This document shows, in pieces, positions 8,201 through 9,195 of a DNA stretch of 9,195 bases. A program made the position numbers and the translations under genes. This DNA comes from Bacteroidota bacterium (GTDB lineage Bacteria; Bacteroidota; Ignavibacteria; Ignavibacteriales; Ignavibacteriaceae), in contig JAJYCM010000092.1 of the NCBI GenBank assembly GCA_021778375.1, forward strand, positions 1-9,195, read 5' to 3'. The stretch's first letter is position 1; the number at the start of each line of letters is the position of its first letter. Under the pieces are notes generated by a model. That model was not told where the DNA came from and ran no database searches. It worked only from the letters and a program-made list of their open reading frames with translations.

Positions 8201-8875
8201 CCGGACAGAAGAACAGGTTACACTCAGAAAGCAAAAATAAACGGGCAATCGGTATACATCAGAACCGGCGAATATGAAAATGGGCAGCTTGGAGAGATTT
8301 TCATTGATATGCACCGTGAGGGAGCAGCTTTCAGAAGCTTACTTAACTGCTTCGCAATCTCTATCTCCCTTGGATTGCAGCACGGCGTACCGCTTGAAGA
8401 ATTTATAGATGCTTTTGTTTTTACAAGGTTTGAACCGAGTGGAATTGTAGCAGGAAATGATAAAATTAAAATGGCTACTTCAGTTATCGATTATATATTT
8501 AGAGAATTAGCCGTTACTTATTTAGGAAGACACGACCTTGCCCATGTAGAACCAGACGAACAAAAATCCAAAGCTTCTCCCGGTATTGTAAAAAAACTTG
8601 TCGAGCCTGAATTTGAAAGCGAAGAAGTTGTCAGTGAACGGTTAGTTGAACTCGACAGAGATAACGTTCAAACTTATAATTATTCTCTTTCTTCAAGCGA
8701 AGAAAAATTTCACAAAATGCCGAATCATCAAACGACAATGCAAATAAAGGTAAGACAGGCAATAGAACGCGGCTACACCGGCGATATTTGCACAGAGTGC
8801 CAAAGTATGACCATGGTAAGAAATGGTACTTGTTTAAAATGTATGACTTGCGGCTCTACTTCAGGGTGCAGTTGA
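5291..8875 (+). CDS. nrdJ: Vitamin B12-dependent (class II) ribonucleoside-diphosphate reductase
   Basis: It reduces ribonucleotides to deoxyribonucleotides using adenosylcobalamin as radical source, so no oxygen and no NrdB subunit are needed. The 1194 residues match the long NrdJ type. Catalytic residues follow the RNR pattern: redox Cys199 (PHACF) and Cys496 (DDTACNLASINL), the thiyl-radical Cys485 flanked by Asn483 and Glu487 (SNPCSE), and the phosphate-binding loop APTGTIGL (683-690) with TGVEP shortly after. A TSCPD-type domain runs from about 975 to 1090, including GNDKIKMATSVIDYIFREL, a strong marker of this subgroup. The C-terminus has six Cys (1167, 1170, 1181, 1184, 1187, 1193) in CxxC arrays, resembling a zinc ribbon or the swinging thiols that re-reduce the active site. 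An insert at about 315-400 between the N-terminal and radical-site regions is seen in other long NrdJ proteins. The start is fixed by the site at 5274-5282. The gene stands alone with its own terminator. Identity is very secure. Confidence 0.97.
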   Translation: MQIKRQFTEAEKDPLASFEFVKRTSEIKNPDGSIVFKMEDVFVPSHWSQVATDIIAQKYFRKAGVPKLLERIEEEGVPTWLQSSQADFTNLEKLPPKERYSSETDSRQVFHRLAGCWTYWGWEAKYFDSEDDAKAFYDELMYMLANQMTAPNSPQWFNTGLHWSYGITGPSQGHYYVDYVTGTLKASEDAYSHPQPHACFIQSVKDDLVNEGGIMDLWVREARLFKYGSGTGSNFSEIRGSDEPLSGGGRSSGLMSFLKIGDRSAGAIKSGGTTRRAAKMVTLDLDHPDIEDFINWKVTEEQKVASLVTGSKLCNLHLNAIMKACYDEHPENDRFNKNLNKKLKHAVIEARRAMIPGNYIERVIQLAKLGFKSIEFPIYDTDWESEAYATVAGQNSNNSVRVKNEFMNAVINDGDWNLYWRVEKKKAKEEKRSPKPSRTLKARELWDQIAFSAWSSADPGIQYHSTINEWHTCPEDGEIKASNPCSEYMFLDDTACNLASINLVKYYDTKTHKFDIEAYRHTTRLWTIVLEISVLMAQFPSKEIAQRSYEFRTLGLGYANLGSLLMLQGIPYDSNEAFAICGALTAIMHMSAYAASAEMSKELGPFPQYKKNKEHMLRVIGNHRRAAYNVPTEEYEKLSIFPVGINPKHCPSDLLKAAREDADRAFELGTEHGFRNAQVTVIAPTGTIGLVMDCDTTGVEPDYALVKFKKLAGGGYFKIINQSIPPALERLGYNRDQMNEIVKYAKGTGSLEGCPYINHESLKAKGFTDLALDKIEKALPTVFDLTFAFNKFTLGTDFLTNKLKFSEGEIDSFDFNVLTSLGFSKQEIATANDYVCGTMTIEGAPFLKHEHYPIFDCANKCGKKGMRFIRPIAHIKMMAAAQPFISGAISKTINFPNQATVDEVKEAYMESWKLGIKANAIYRDGSKLSQPLNTITDEEMEAILEDKEQNDIVKVAEKIIHRYIAKRRRLPDRRTGYTQKAKINGQSVYIRTGEYENGQLGEIFIDMHREGAAFRSLLNCFAISISLGLQHGVPLEEFIDAFVFTRFEPSGIVAGNDKIKMATSVIDYIFRELAVTYLGRHDLAHVEPDEQKSKASPGIVKKLVEPEFESEEVVSERLVELDRDNVQTYNYSLSSSEEKFHKMPNHQTTMQIKVRQAIERGYTGDICTECQSMTMVRNGTCLKCMTCGSTSGCS

Positions 8876-8898
8876 TCGGAACAATATAATCTAAACAG

Positions 8899-8928
8899 AA
8901 AAGCCGTTCAATTTAGGACGGCTTTTTT
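8899..8928 (+). terminator. Intrinsic terminator of nrdJ, possibly bidirectional
   Basis: AAAAGCCGT (8899-8907) pairs perfectly with ACGGCTTTT (8918-8926), extendable by a G-T and a C-G pair to leave a six-base loop. A run of six T (8923-8928) follows. It lies 24 bases after the nrdJ stop. On the minus strand the stem is followed by four T, so it could also serve the converging transporter gene, though less well. Confidence 0.9.
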
Positions 8929-9051
8929 ATGAAAAATTAGTCTATACCATTCCATCATGAAGTGATCATTAATAAAATACATCCGAACTCATCTCAATTT
9001 GAAAATCTTAATATTATTTCCATAAAACAGTTAATGACTAAATAAGATTTC

Positions 9052-9192
9052 ATAATTTAGCTAGCCGCAAACCATCTTACAACTTTAATTTTCTTAATTT
9101 AGGTGCAAATGTTTGCATAACTGCGACAACAATTAGAGTCATACTACCGCCAAAAATAACCGATGGAACCAAGCCCAATAATTTAGCCGCAA
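9052..9192. repeat. Short imperfect direct repeat (9052-9070 and 9178-9192)
   Basis: ATAATTTAGCCGCAA (9178-9192, inside the MFS fragment) recurs at 9052-9070 as ATAATTTAGCTAGCCGCAA, identical except for a 4-base tandem duplication (TAGC). The second copy lies just past that gene's stop codon. It may be chance, or a remnant of a local duplication. Confidence 0.3.
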
Positions 9193-9195
9193 GAC
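9077..9195 (-). CDS. C-terminal end of a probable MFS transporter (EntS/MFS_3-like), rest outside window
   Basis: Read on the minus strand, 38 codons end in TAA at 9079-9077. The peptide LAAKLLGLVPSVIFGGSMTL followed by IVVAVMQTFAPKLRKLKL fits the last membrane helix and short basic tail of MFS transporters of the enterobactin-exporter/MFS_3 kind, where LLG.VP..vFGG..tl.v..v....P.LR is recurrent. The gene enters from beyond 9195 and converges with nrdJ. Only this fragment is visible, so the family is a reasoned guess and the substrate unknown. The hydrophobic segment and frame integrity up to the window edge support a real coding sequence although it is short. Confidence 0.68.
   Translation of the reverse strand, partial: LAAKLLGLVPSVIFGGSMTLIVVAVMQTFAPKLRKLKL

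Noticed and set aside
8066..8314. Minus-strand and other-frame ORFs of 60-94 residues inside fabF, the ABC genes and nrdJ
   Set aside because: They lie wholly within strongly conserved genes, have no recognisable domain, and their composition is that of antisense shadows.
1..9195. Mobile element, prophage, CRISPR or defence island
   Set aside because: No transposase, integrase, repeat array or terminal inverted repeats were seen, and all sizeable genes belong to housekeeping or common transport families.

Overview
The window looks like ordinary chromosomal DNA from a Gram-negative bacterium of the Bacteroidota/Chlorobiota/Ignavibacteria (FCB) branch. The evidence is low G+C (roughly a third, by eye), still lower between genes; a signal peptide ending in Ala followed by Gln, common in that group; FabF variants typical of the group (GFGGHN at the C-terminus, an Asn-rich stretch after the catalytic Cys); a LolA-type periplasmic protein; and a very long vitamin B12-dependent ribonucleotide reductase. 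Ignavibacteria is my best guess for the class. That placement is inference from protein flavour, not a search result.

Layout. Positions 1-510 (+) hold the 3' end of an M16-family peptidase gene. Positions 633-1892 (+) hold fabF, followed at 1963-2292 (+) by a small YbjQ/UPF0145 protein of unknown function. Converging on it, 4804 down to 2308 (-) is a tight three-gene operon: ABC ATPase, ABC-2 permease (4-bp ATGA overlap), then a secreted LolA-like protein (35-bp gap). A 486-bp, very AT-rich divergent spacer (4805-5290) separates this operon from nrdJ (5291-8875, +), a single-gene class II ribonucleotide reductase with a strong ribosome binding site upstream and a clean intrinsic terminator downstream (8899-8928). 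The window ends with the last 38 codons of a probable MFS transporter gene on the minus strand (9195 down to 9077).

How the genes fit together. fabF (fatty-acid elongation) and nrdJ (oxygen-independent dNTP synthesis) are housekeeping enzymes without their usual pathway neighbours. The ABC/LolA-like trio is the only clear multi-gene unit. Its layout suggests an inner-membrane transporter coupled to a periplasmic lipid- or lipoprotein-binding protein. I see no mobile element, CRISPR array, tRNA, rRNA, phage gene or defence island. The less explained material is the divergent spacer, which holds two inverted repeats and a possible promoter, and the function of the ABC/LolA-like trio and the YbjQ protein.
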